From NCBI GenBank assembly GCA_003427395.1, contig BFEA01000102.1, positions 292,933 to 325,653 of the forward strand: a stretch of 32,721 nucleotides of DNA, in the 5' to 3' direction. The notes under the pieces are model-generated. The model saw nothing but the letters and a program-made list of their open reading frames with translations, made no database searches and had not been told where the DNA came from. Numbering within the stretch: position 1 is the stretch's first letter; each line of letters starts with the position of its first letter. This document shows, piece after piece, positions 8,363 through 16,460 of the stretch. Both the position numbers and the translations under genes were made by a program. Origin of the DNA: Chara braunii. Its lineage: Eukaryota; Streptophyta; Charophyceae; Charales; Characeae.

Positions 8363-9313
8363 ATGACTTCCACTTCGAGTGTACGCACTTGCTATAACTG
8401 CGGAGATCCGAATCATTTCGCTCGATGGTGCCCGCATAACACCGCGATGACGAACGTGAATCGTACTGCTGTTACTATTGGACAGACTCCTATCCCTGCT
8501 CTTCCACCCCCTCCGACGTTTGTTCCTCCTCCTCCTCCTCCTCCTCTTCAGGCGAATGTTGGCGTTTTATCTGGTAGCAGCACTGGTCAATACTCTAAAG
8601 GAACAGGGTGGACCAATTTGAGCCGGCGTGTCGCCGTACTTGAGGACTCTGTGGGAAAGATGAAAGCATGGTACGATGCGGCTATAGAGAAGGAAGTACC
8701 ACATAGAGAAGAAAAAGAGAACGTAAGTAAGGAGAAGGAAAAAGAAGAACGTCGATTGAATAAAAAAAGGGAAAGGGAAGCTCTCAACAAGAAGTTCCAC
8801 GACGCGATGAATGCTAGACTAGATGAGATGTACGAAGTAGTACGTGGTCAGAAGCGCAGGGGTAATAACGGTGAGCCTACGATGGAGAAGCTATTGAAGG
8901 AAATTGAGAAGTTACAATTGGCGCAGAGTACGGTAGGCAGGAACCATGGTGCTTCGACGAGTGGACCTCCTATTTGCGATGATACACTGCTTGCTAAGAT
9001 GATGCAAGAGCATAAGGATATGGAGGTGAAACTTGAGATGGTGGCGGTGGTTAACAAACGTGTGGAGTCGTTGGAAGAGTCACTCAAGGCGGTTAAACAA
9101 CAACACGAACATGCGCTGCAAGAGGCAGAAAATTGGAAGAAGCAGGCGCTTCGATCTGGTAATAAGTGGAGCTGGTTGGCCAAGTCTCCATCGTCTCAAC
9201 TGAAGATGCCCTCAACAACACCCTGCAAGTCAACCTTGGAGAGACCCTCTATTGACCCAACTCAGTTGGCACAATTGCATACGCTGGAAGTCAACGCTCT
9301 CAAGGAGATGTGA
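8363..9313 (+). CDS. ORF1 of the retroelement: CCHC zinc-knuckle and coiled-coil protein, first part
   Basis: The ATG at 8363 is the first in a frame that opens slightly upstream, and it precedes the zinc knuckle by eight codons. Residues 9-22 read CYNCGDPNHFARWC, a C-x2-C-x4-H-x4-C knuckle of the type that binds RNA or single-stranded DNA in gag-like proteins. A proline-rich stretch follows (about 45-65, including a PPPPPPP run), then long charged helices rich in E, K and R with heptad spacing (about 90-180 and 200-275), likely coiled coils for oligomerisation. The frame stops at TGA 9311-9313, but the same frame continues in good coding quality to 9748, so this stop looks like a later nonsense mutation. 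ORF1 proteins are found in some non-LTR and Penelope-like elements. Its role here is inferred to be RNA packaging. Confidence 0.75.
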   Translation: MTSTSSVRTCYNCGDPNHFARWCPHNTAMTNVNRTAVTIGQTPIPALPPPPTFVPPPPPPPLQANVGVLSGSSTGQYSKGTGWTNLSRRVAVLEDSVGKMKAWYDAAIEKEVPHREEKENVSKEKEKEERRLNKKREREALNKKFHDAMNARLDEMYEVVRGQKRRGNNGEPTMEKLLKEIEKLQLAQSTVGRNHGASTSGPPICDDTLLAKMMQEHKDMEVKLEMVAVVNKRVESLEESLKAVKQQHEHALQEAENWKKQALRSGNKWSWLAKSPSSQLKMPSTTPCKSTLERPSIDPTQLAQLHTLEVNALKEM

Positions 9314-9748
9314 CTGCAAGAGTTGAACTGGCGACGCGAGGCCGAACAGGAGAATGCTCGACTGAAAGAAGAGCTTGCTAAGCGTGATGCAGAACGAAAG
9401 GCACCAAAGTCAGTCTTCCAACAACGTTTGGATGCGGCAGGTGGTTCGGTTGCGAAGAATGAACGTGGAAAGCAGAAGGGTCGTGTATGTGAAGAGCAAG
9501 ATCCCGAATCTGAACGGGACATTTTCATAAGAGAAGCTCGAAAAGAACTACGCAACAAGAAGAAAGACAACTTGGTGGGAATTTGTATGAAAGAAGGAAT
9601 CAAGTACAGTAACATACCCAAGACGATCAGCGATATTATCGAGAAACGAGTGAAACGGGCGTTCGAAAAGAAAGCGGTTGTTCACGAGGTGTCAGAGGAT
9701 ACCGGTGATGACAGTAAGGATGATGGGAGGGACTCCGTAGATTCTTAG
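9314..9748 (+). pseudogene. ORF1 of the retroelement, second part after the in-frame TGA
   Basis: This is the same reading frame as the upstream ORF1, continuing LQELNWRREAEQENARLKEE and onward. It has a heptad-rich coiled coil (first 35 residues), then a basic region and an acidic Asp/Ser tail (DDSKDDGRDSVDS) ending at TAG 9746-9748. The TGA before it is followed by C, and a single base change from CGA or AGA (Arg) would account for it. The helical part spans the stop without change of character, which supports one ancestral protein of about 461 residues. No catalytic motif is present. Confidence 0.65.
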
Positions 9749-9934
9749 GGTCCCTCCCGAGCGTGACGCGTTTGTGGTTGATAGCTAATGCTTGTGTTCG
9801 ATTTTGCTCCACTTCTATTATTAATCTTCGATGTAAGAAGGTTGATGCTCTTTTCAGAGTGGTGTAGTTGCTTTGATCTTATGTGGTTCAATTTCTTGGG
9901 CACAAAAGTTGACGTCTTGCTTTTTCTAAAGTAG
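9749..9934 (+). other. Spacer between ORF1 and the GIY-YIG frame
   Basis: About 190 bp with stops in all plus frames. It ends with a TAG at 9932-9934 just before the nuclease frame opens. A short ATG frame (from 9942, MEKSSVVHLC) overlaps the nuclease start in another frame, so the original start of ORF2 was probably lost by a small indel here. Confidence 0.4.
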
Positions 9935-10261
9935 TGGGTTGATGGAGAAGTCATCGGTGGTCCACTTGTGTATGTATTGGTCTCACCCTGGCATCGGCAC
10001 CTATACGTGGGTAGTACGACTCGAGATTTGGGTACTAGATGGGCAGAGCACGTGTATCGGACCTGTAGTCATACGTTAAGTAGTAAGGGAAGGATGAATG
10101 AACGCCTGTACTGTTGGCTTCGTCGATGCGGTGTAGAGAGATACGTTGCGATTCCTATTTGTGGTTGCACGAATGAAGATTTGGCCGATACTGAACGTTT
10201 TTACATTCGATTCTTTTCAGCGACATTGAATTCCAAGGATCGGCCTAGGAAAGGTAAGTGA
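9935..10261 (+). pseudogene. GIY-YIG nuclease domain of the retroelement (ORF2 N-terminal part)
   Basis: The frame has the full order of GIY-YIG landmarks: YVLV (GIY position), LYVGSTT (YIG position), the catalytic Arg in LGTRWAEH with the following His, and a later Glu in DTERFYIRFF with Asn in ATLNSKD. The domain is about 90 residues, a normal size for the family. In Penelope-like elements this domain nicks target DNA to prime reverse transcription. No in-frame ATG is left between the upstream stop and the domain. The frame stays open to 10261 and the same phase continues to 10708. The catalytic residues look intact, so the domain decayed late or slowly. Confidence 0.75.
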
Positions 10262-10267
10262 TGACGA

Positions 10268-10965
10268 TTGGAAAAAAGAGAAAGGTTGCGGAGAAAAAAG
10301 AGATCCGGGTTGGCTGTGACTCGTGTTGTCCATAGTTCTGTGTTATCTTTTCATGCCTTGTGTGGAGTTCCATCTTCTAGTCTGCTTCGCATACTTAATT
10401 ACTGTCGAGACTGCTCGATTGATCGGGTGGTGGTTGTCTGCCGTGGTGGTCCGTTGTTGGTAGATAAGTGGAAGGTACTTCGCAGATGTTATGGGTCGTC
10501 CATAGTTGCATTCCATGGTGACAGAGACCAGTTCAGGTGTTCGAAAGGATGGCTGGTTGACAGCGCTGTAGTAGTGTTTGAATCGGTTGTCCCATTTTGT
10601 AACAGATCTTTGAAGTTGAAACCTAGTTTGGTTCAGTTGCTCAGTCATCCTATGGCACAAAGGCAGTTGGTTTCTTGGGAATTCAGTTGGTTTATGTTTT
10701 TTTTGTAGTTCGGTGTTTTCAAGACAAATGTACTTGTAGGAGATTACGTATGATTCTTTCTAGTGTGATTTGTAAGCAGTTCGACATTCACATCAGACAG
10801 ACGTTAGTAATTCGCGTGGTCTATGATGATCGGTACTGTAAGACGGTCATACGGAAGGTATTTGCTCATCTGATTCACAAATTAGACATCGAACCAACAT
10901 GGAAGGACATATTAGTCAGACGAATGTGTGCGGTGTGGTGTAAGAACAAATCAGTGGGTGATTAA
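10268..10965 (+). pseudogene. Linker region between GIY-YIG and RT, broken
   Basis: The GIY-YIG phase continues from 10268 to a stop at 10708 (basic start MEKRERLRRKKRS, then a Val-rich middle). Around 10675 the better coding frame shifts to another phase, which is also the phase of the RT downstream. That phase runs to 10965 and contains a helical segment (RKVFAHLIHKLDIEPTWKDI). So one net frame change lies near 10680-10710. I recognise no domain. By position this corresponds to the poorly conserved region upstream of RT in Penelope-like proteins. Confidence 0.5.
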
Positions 10966-10973
10966 ACCGTGAT

Positions 10974-11306
10974 TTGGTGCATAACTTTCGGAAAGTGGGT
11001 AGGAGTGGTGAGTCTGGTGACTATGCATGTCGATGCTACGATGCTGATGCATCGTTCCCTCGGGTTGATGGGCATGTTTTGTTTCGCGTTAATTTAGTTG
11101 ACTTGTTTCCCCGTTGTATGCAGAACTCAAAGAATGTGCTGCGACCAGTGGAGATGAATCCTTTGTCTCACCTCAAACGACAAATCCTTGGCTCCTTCAA
11201 ATCCTATAATTTTTTTCCCCCATTGTGGTTGGAGTCGTCCGGCGATGATATCTTTGCCTCATGCCTTCTTGATAGGAAACCGGTTATATCACTTGACTCT
11301 GAGTGA
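10974..11306 (+). pseudogene. Pre-RT segment with C-x-C...GH pattern
   Basis: A 110-codon frame holds ACRCYDADASFPRVDGHVLF, a Cys-x-Cys followed 14 residues later by Gly-His, resembling a Cys/His motif I associate with sequence ahead of RT in this group of elements. After it comes NSKNVLRPVEMNPLSHLKRQI, which reads as a linker into RT. The phase differs from the RT frame that follows, so a second frame change lies between 11307 and about 11370. Confidence 0.45.
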
Positions 11307-11369
11307 ATGGGGTTTTCTGAAGGGGTAGTTAACCAGCAGTTGCCTCGATTATGCAACCTGGTATGTTGC

Positions 11370-12540
11370 CCTCTGGACCAACCATAATCTCAGAGATGCC
11401 TTTGTTTGCTGCCCTCTGGTATATGGTGATGGTATGCGACAAGTATTTCTTGAGAACAATTCTTTTATTCTCGCGTCTGAACCAGAAACTGATGTGTTGG
11501 CTAGTAGTAAGGCGCAGTATGAAGAGCAGAAATTTTGTAAGTTTGGAAAATGGAACAGACACGACACATTTGGGAACGACTACTGTTTGCCGAAACACAC
11601 GGATGTGAATTGGTAGTGTCCAATTTGCCCATCACATTTGGATGGGTCTGTTCTGGGAGGAAGACGTGTTGCGAGAGCGGTTAACTATTTGTTATGGAGA
11701 TTACCGGAGGATATGCATTTCAATATGAAAAGCACCGCCGATATCATGAAGAGGATTGATGGTCTTAACAAGAAATTGAAGAATGGCGAATTGCTTATGG
11801 GAGGATTTTTTGACATCAAGGAGATGTTTTCTAACTTACCTCATCTCTCTATTTTGCGCGATGTTCGATGGATCTTGGATTACAAGATCATCAAAGGTTT
11901 CTCTACAGTGTTGATTCGCATGCACGACCGAGTTGTCAGATTGACAAGAGGAAAGGGTGAACCTGGTTGGGTTCGGATAAATTTTTCAAAGATTTTTGAA
12001 TTCGTTCGGTATGATATGGGCAATACGTATCTCCGTGTCTCAGGGAGATTATTTTGATAGATCATGGAAATTCCCATGGGGAATACGACAAGCCCTGCAT
12101 TGGCTGGTTTACTTTGTGCTTTTAATTAATTTTCTTTTTTATCTTCCTAAGGCTTGAAGATGCAAAGAAAACTGGCGTATGGATGCAGGATTGTGGATGA
12201 TGTTTCTCTTTTCATCAAATTTCGGGTGTCACATCATCTCTCTCAGACAGTGGCTGATCGAATTATGGAGGAGTTTCGATCTTATTATGATAAGACACTT
12301 AATCTTGTACAGACTAACGTGTCGTAGGAGTGGGAGTTTATTGGATGTGGGATAATGATTTTGACTGATCCTTGCAGAGTAGTATGTATGGCAAAACACA
12401 AGAATCAGGAAGGCGAGGTCAATTGTCCACTTATTTTCCAAAGCATCCAAGACTTCTTATCTTTTTCGTGCAAACAGCAGAAGCTTGTTGTTATTGGTTC
12501 CTTTCCGCACCGTGCCAGAACGTATACCTCCATTCCATGA
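11370..12540 (+). pseudogene. Reverse transcriptase of the retroelement, with several in-frame stops
   Basis: One phase carries all the RT landmarks. A fingers region reads CPICPSHLDGS...GGRRVARAVNYLLWRLPE. Motif A is GGFFDIKEMFSNLPH (catalytic Asp at 11812-11814). Motif B is IPMGNTTSPALAGLLCAF (12070-12123). Motif C is RIVDDVSLFI (the two Asp at 12196-12201). After C come YDKTLNLVQTN and WEFIGCG, matching the thumb-side motifs. In-frame stops are at 11614 (TAG), 12055 and 12058, 12127, 12148 and 12325 (TAG). Motif C has Val before DD, and motif A keeps its Asp, so the active-site residues survive although the protein cannot be made whole. The stops at 12127 and 12148 lie in a T-rich stretch ending in CCTAAG that could be an intron end. 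Confidence 0.8.
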
Positions 12541-12844
12541 CTAGAGTTTCCCTTTTTATTCATGCTGAAGCACGAACTATGGTTGCGTGATTATCCTGAT
12601 TGCTACTTTGACAAAGCTCTGATCAATATCTCGCGGAAGTTTGCTCATTAATGGAAGCATTGGATTTCAATCCTTACGAATTAGGGACGTTTTATGAGAT
12701 GAGGGAGTAATGTTGTCTCCTATTGTTACAATCGGGCATGGAGATAGCTCATAGTTTTTTCAGTAGGCTTGTTGTGGGGTCTATTGCTATGGACACGATG
12801 AAACACAACACATTTCGGGTGGGCGATGGTCCCGGGTTCTGCAG
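12541..12844 (+). other. Decayed 3' part of the retroelement before the right repeat
   Basis: Short plus-strand frames and stops. This position would encode the RT thumb and C terminus. No motif is recognisable, and a second nuclease domain is not visible. Confidence 0.35.
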
Positions 12845-13487
12845 TTTGTTTAGGTACCGGGAGTCAGGGTTTCTGGTCCTGGGGTCTACTTAATGGACCA
12901 CATGATATGATCCGCGGGTTTCAGTCCCGCTGTTCGAAAATTGGTATTAACCCGCGGGTTTCAGTCCCGGGGTCTGTAGAGTTGTAAACCGGTATCAACC
13001 CGCGGGTTCAGTCCCAAGGTATATGCTTTTTGGTCATTGATACTGGGTTCCAGTCCCAGCGACTGTTTTGGAGGTAGGTCGGAGGTCCGAAACTCGGCCT
13101 CAACTGCGGTACGTGGAATTGTGTAGATGTTTCTATTCTTGACATTTTCTAGGGTCATTGAGTCGCTACGATTTCAAGTTAGAACACAGGATATTAAAGA
13201 GTTACGTCTATATTAGCTAGACACCTCACGACCAACGAAGACCCCTGGCGAGTGCTGCTGGTGGCCAGCTGAAACTAGTCGGGTCATGTCGTCTGTAATT
13301 CATTCTGATTTTTTGCAGTCGCGTTCGGGAAACTTTTTTTATCCTGATGTTTTTCCTCCTCTCCTTCTTTGTCTGCTTCTTCTTCCTCTTCCTCTTCTTT
13401 CTCTTGGTCATTCGGCGATGTGTTGTGGATCGATGTTTGTATTGCTACTACGCTGAAGTTTGCATGGTTGGATGCACGTAACACACT
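12845..13487 (+). repeat. Right direct repeat (pseudo-LTR) of the retroelement
   Basis: This repeats 7597-8286 from TTTGTTTAGGT to AACACACT. Differences include a small deletion in the second T-arm-like motif (near 12928) and a shorter (TTC)n tract. The T-arm-like hairpin CTGGG-TTCCAGT-CCCAG (near 13044) has lost the loop consensus. The two repeats have diverged by many scattered substitutions, so the insertion is not recent, unless they derive from different units of a tandem array. Confidence 0.85.
13240..13285 (+). ncRNA. Hammerhead ribozyme-like motif, right pseudo-LTR
   Basis: It has the same 46-nt layout as the left copy. Stem I is GACCC (13240-13244) with GGGTC (13281-13285). The core is CTGGCGA (13245-13251), where C3 is intact but the invariant A6 is G. 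Stem II can form through GCTGG/CCAGC with a 3-nt loop. GAAA is at 13271-13274, stem III is AC-TA-GT, and the cleavage-site C is 13280. The left copy carries a different core change, so the shared ancestor most simply had a complete core. Confidence 0.7.
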
Positions 13488-13740
13488 CTGGTAGCCTAGA
13501 AAATAAATAAAAATACAAACATTATTTTTAAAATTTATTTTTTATTCTAAATTTGGTGAAGAATTTTGATGCGACTCTGGGACAAAACTCGTTCAGTTCA
13601 TTTTTCTGCATAACATAGTTTGTTTTCGGATTTTTTGGAGTTTTCTATTTTTATGTGTTTTTTGCTGGGACCTTCCCTGGTCGTTGCACGGGCTGGCCAC
13701 CTGGGACCCGGCCAGCCCGGCTGGTAGCCTAGGTGCAAAA
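13488..13740 (-). repeat. Repeat flanking the retroelement on its right, inverted relative to the left flank
   Basis: It contains the reverse complements of the left-flank landmarks: CTGCATAACATAGTTT (near 13606), GGACCTTCCCTGGTCGTTGCACGG, and GGCCAGCCCGGCTGGTAGCCTAGG ending near 13732. A second CTGGTAGCCTAG stands at 13488-13499, exactly at the end of the right pseudo-LTR. Confidence 0.65.
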
Positions 13741-14057
13741 TGATTATCCCACCAGCTATAAGAAAAAAATGAAAAAAAAAAAAATCCCTTTTTTATTATG
13801 TTTCTTTTGATTTTAATACTTGTTTTTTTCGTTTTCTATTTTTTTTAAATCACACAAAAAAAAAAGAGGATGTAGGGTTTTTCAAACCCTACAACCCCAT
13901 TTTTTTTTCCCGCCTATTATCCTAGGAATTAGAAATGTCAGGGGCTTGCGAGCGCACGTGGCCCCCACAGCTGATCCCCATGGCTGGCCCTCGTGGCCAT
14001 GATTCTGATCGCATGCGGTCAGCGGGCCCGCGGTTATGACCGCGGGTGATACATAGA
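13741..14057 (-). repeat. GC-headed repeat family, inverted copy
   Basis: Read on the minus strand from 14057 it begins TGTATCACCCGCGG (compare TATGAAACACCCGCGG at 2193) and has a CGCGGGCCCGC stretch. Toward lower coordinates comes the hairpin GTAGGGTTT...AAACCCTAC (13872-13893), whose GGGTTGTAGGG/CCCTACAACCCC form is also at 19962-19989 and, less exactly, 28043-28068. A/T-rich DNA follows. There is no (TGAT)n tail in this copy. Confidence 0.6.
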
Positions 14058-15442
14058 TTAGGGTTGGTCCGAAGTGGGAAGTGGGACCGTGTGGATTGGG
14101 GAAGCTGCCCCCACCTGGTTAGGCCGTGTTGGGTCGACACAAGACCTGACCAAGTTGATTGAGAGTGAGCTTGTGGTGGCGAAACACATCAAGAAGCCTT
14201 TATGCGACAATATGAGAGAGGTGACAATAAGAGGTATTCACACCTGAAATCTGACCTAAGGGAGACACTAGGTGACTTCAGGGCCTCTCTCAAGTAGGCA
14301 ATCTTGAGGGAGGTAGCCATTCTTTATCTACGGACTGCAAGTTGGTACTTTGTTCTTCAACATCGGCAGGGCAACAATTAGGGTGAGGGAGACCATACGA
14401 GGAAGGGGGGTGAGTTATACTTCATCTCAGAGCCCGGGCCACTCAGGTAAGTCTCGTGCACCTAAGGGTTGCCCATGTGTGTGTGCATGGTATTGTTTGT
14501 CCTGTTGGGGTACTGTTGGGTCTCTTTCCTACTCCTATGAAATCTAGGTTGTGTGCATTGGTGTGCAAACTACTTACTAACTTGATGGGTAGTCTGTATG
14601 TTCTCTCTAAAAAGTCGAATTTTATTTTTTGGTACGGTAGAGGCAGAAAGTCGGACCTTGTGGTACTCTTCTTGCTTACGTGGGACCCATTGGGACTCAG
14701 TGTGAGCAGGCCCAAACTAGAAGGGCCCCTTGGACCCAAATCTATTGACGCGGTGTCACTCTCTTTTCTATCTGGAATCGGTTGTTCCTCTTTTGGTTAG
14801 AGCACTCGCTGAGATGTTTTGCAGCGGGCATCGCTCTGGAGCATCTGTTGTTGGTTGGTTGGGGTTGGATCTGTGCTTCCTGTCTGCGACCCAACACCTG
14901 AGGTACAATGTATTTCGCTTACTAGGGTCAGGTACCCCTTGGGGGGATGGCCCAATAAATTGCACCGGTTGGGGGTAGGCAGTTCTTGATGAGAACGAAA
15001 GGGCTGCTCGCAGCACCTCGGGGGGACTAAGGGTGACGCCTGTGCGTCTGGGTACTGTAAAGGTCTCTGAAGTGGGATGCTCTTAGCCATTGACCCTGGG
15101 ATGAGGTGGGTTGGTACCTCCGCTCTTGAGCTGAAAAATGCCAACTGCCCTCCCTCGAAAACATGTACAATTTTTCTTATTAAAAAAAAAGTACAATCCA
15201 CTGCTTAACTTGCACCTTATACACCACTCAATTCTCCATTGATGTATGTCATTACGTGTAGTCTGATTTGCTGTACTTCGATTGTACCAATCGGATTAGG
15301 CTCGAGGGGATCTCGTACTTCATCTGACCGGACTAAAATACGGAATCCGAAGTCTCTTCTGATTTTTTTTTTACTTTTCTTTGGTAGCTACCTAATCCAA
15401 ATACTTTGTCGCTTCGGCTAGGAGTTTTACCTTCTCTCCTAT
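14058..15442. other. No recognisable gene
   Basis: The sequence has balanced composition with short frames on both strands. A tRNA A-box-like TTGGTTAGAGCACTCGC lies at 14793-14809 with no matching B box or acceptor stem. An A-run at 15183-15191 is bordered by GTACAAT on both sides. No coding motif was found. Confidence 0.35.
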
Positions 15443-15520
15443 GTGTTTTTCAGTCCGTTTCTTTTGCTGAAGTTAATTTCCGTCGTGACATGTGGACAAG
15501 AGAAAAGAGAGAGAGAAGCT

Positions 15521-15769
15521 ATGCTAAGCTTATTGAGATCAAGTAGTTCTAACATGGCAGTTGCCAAGCTTTCTGAGATTCTTAAACCTCAAATGGATGC
15601 ATCGGATGACGAGGATAAACCGTTGTATCAGACCCTCCACCAGAAGGAACTGGCGAAAAAGGAAAAGGAAGAAGAGGCCAAGCGGAAAACTGCTCTTGAA
15701 GGTTATGAGTTGTGTAGCATCGTGTTCGGGTTCACTGACCGAACACGAACAAGCGTCAAAACGCTCTGA
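15521..15769 (+). CDS. Possible exon: acidic/lysine-rich helical peptide running into a repeat
   Basis: ATG at 15521 opens 82 codons: MLSLLRSSSSNMAVAKLSEI, then an acidic DASDDEDKPLYQTLHQ and a Lys/Glu helix (KELAKKEKEEEAKRK). The last 18 codons lie in the GTTCG-type repeat that begins at 15715, so the natural end is not known. I recognise no family. It may be an exon remnant of a decayed gene or element. Confidence 0.3.
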   Translation: MLSLLRSSSSNMAVAKLSEILKPQMDASDDEDKPLYQTLHQKELAKKEKEEEAKRKTALEGYELCSIVFGFTDRTRTSVKTL

Positions 15770-16031
15770 ATGCGAACATAAAACTATTAAGAAAAAATAA
15801 AATACATATATAAAAAAACTCTTAAAAAAAAAAAATGTTATGTAAACTTGTAAAGTAATAATACAAACACGTTTGTCGGGGAGGTATGCTCAAATTCATA
15901 AGCAATTTAAAGTTAAAACTTAAAAGTAAAATACCAAAAAATAAAAAGTTTTTTCTTTTTTTTTAATATGTTCGAGCAAACACGTTCGGGAGGCGTTCGG
16001 CCGAGTACCCGAACATGTTCAGACGTTCAGA
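15715..16031 (+). repeat. GTTCG-ended repeat, copy 1
   Basis: It starts TAGCATCGTGTTCGGGTTC and passes through CGAACACGAACAAGCG and CGAACATAAAA. A long A/T-rich middle contains TTATGTAAAC and CAAATTCATAAGCAAT. It ends in a cluster of GTTCG/CGAAC words (15970-16031). The second copy at 18440 has the same order. Clustered inverted GTTCG words at both ends suggest a MITE-like element with poorly defined inverted ends. Confidence 0.7.
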
Positions 16032-16349
16032 AAAGCTCGGAACATATTCGGTGTGCTACACAGGTTATGAGGTCATTTTTAAAACAGCTTCCACCCAGTC
16101 CGATGTAGAGGTCGAAAGGAATCTGGTCACATATGTACGTGCCCTTATAGATTGTCACTTGTTCGGTGAGCTCCGTTGTCTAACGTCCCAATTACTCGAC
16201 CAGGTGAGCCAATTGTGGGCTTAGATGGCGGAAGTGGCCAAGTAGCGTCATGACCAGATGCAACAGATGGCAAATCTGCATCAAACCAAGATATCAAACT
16301 CCCTTCCCCTACCTCTTATTGCTAACTGTTCGGTTATTGTACCGCTCCG
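16032..16349. other. No gene seen
   Basis: A 69-codon frame (to 16224) continues out of the repeat end and shows no domain. Nothing else was found. Confidence 0.3.
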
Positions 16350-16460
16350 TTTTTATTTTATTTTATTTTATTATTATTATTATTTTTTGGGGGGACAAAT
16401 GCTTTAGTCTGTTCGTGGGGAGCAACACGTGCAGGGAACCGGGCCCAGCGTCCGGTATAG
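16350..16460 (-). repeat. SINE-like A-tailed repeat, diverged copy
   Basis: On the minus strand this reads ACGCTGGGCCCGGTTCCCTG, then GTTGCTCCCCACGAACAGAC, then an A/T tail of the form AAAAAATAATAATAAT. The same core followed by an A-rich tail is found at 26355-26516 (plus) and 32231-32400 (minus). This copy is the most diverged. Confidence 0.5.

Larger units (their letters stand above)
7597..13487 (+). mobile_element. Penelope-like retroelement (N-terminal GIY-YIG type), decayed
   Basis: The two ends are direct repeats (7597-8286 and 12845-13487) with the same landmarks in the same order. Between them are ORF1 (CCHC knuckle and coiled coils), a GIY-YIG domain, a spacer with a C-x-C...GH pattern, and a reverse transcriptase with recognisable motifs A, B and C. 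Nuclease before RT is the order known for Naiad/Chlamys Penelope-like elements; classical Penelope has the nuclease after RT. No RNase H, integrase or protease is visible, which argues against an LTR retrotransposon. Many in-frame stops and at least two frame changes show that the pol-like part is dead. Assignment to the subclade rests on domain order and motif resemblance, not on a tree. Confidence 0.8.

Noticed and set aside
9311-9313. In-frame TGA in ORF1 as a selenocysteine codon (selenoproteins are known in some Naiad elements)
   Set aside because: No Cys-like or redox context surrounds it; it lies inside a coiled coil where Arg fits, and the same element has TAG and TAA stops in the RT.
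7597-13487. Element as an LTR retrotransposon because of its terminal direct repeats
   Set aside because: No primer-binding site follows the left repeat, no protease, RNase H or integrase is seen, and the repeats lack TG...CA ends; GIY-YIG plus this RT type fits Penelope-like elements.
14793-14850. tRNA-like A box TTGGTTAGAGCACTCGC as a tRNA gene or SINE head
   Set aside because: No acceptor stem pairs, and no GGTTCRANNC B box lies at a suitable distance downstream.
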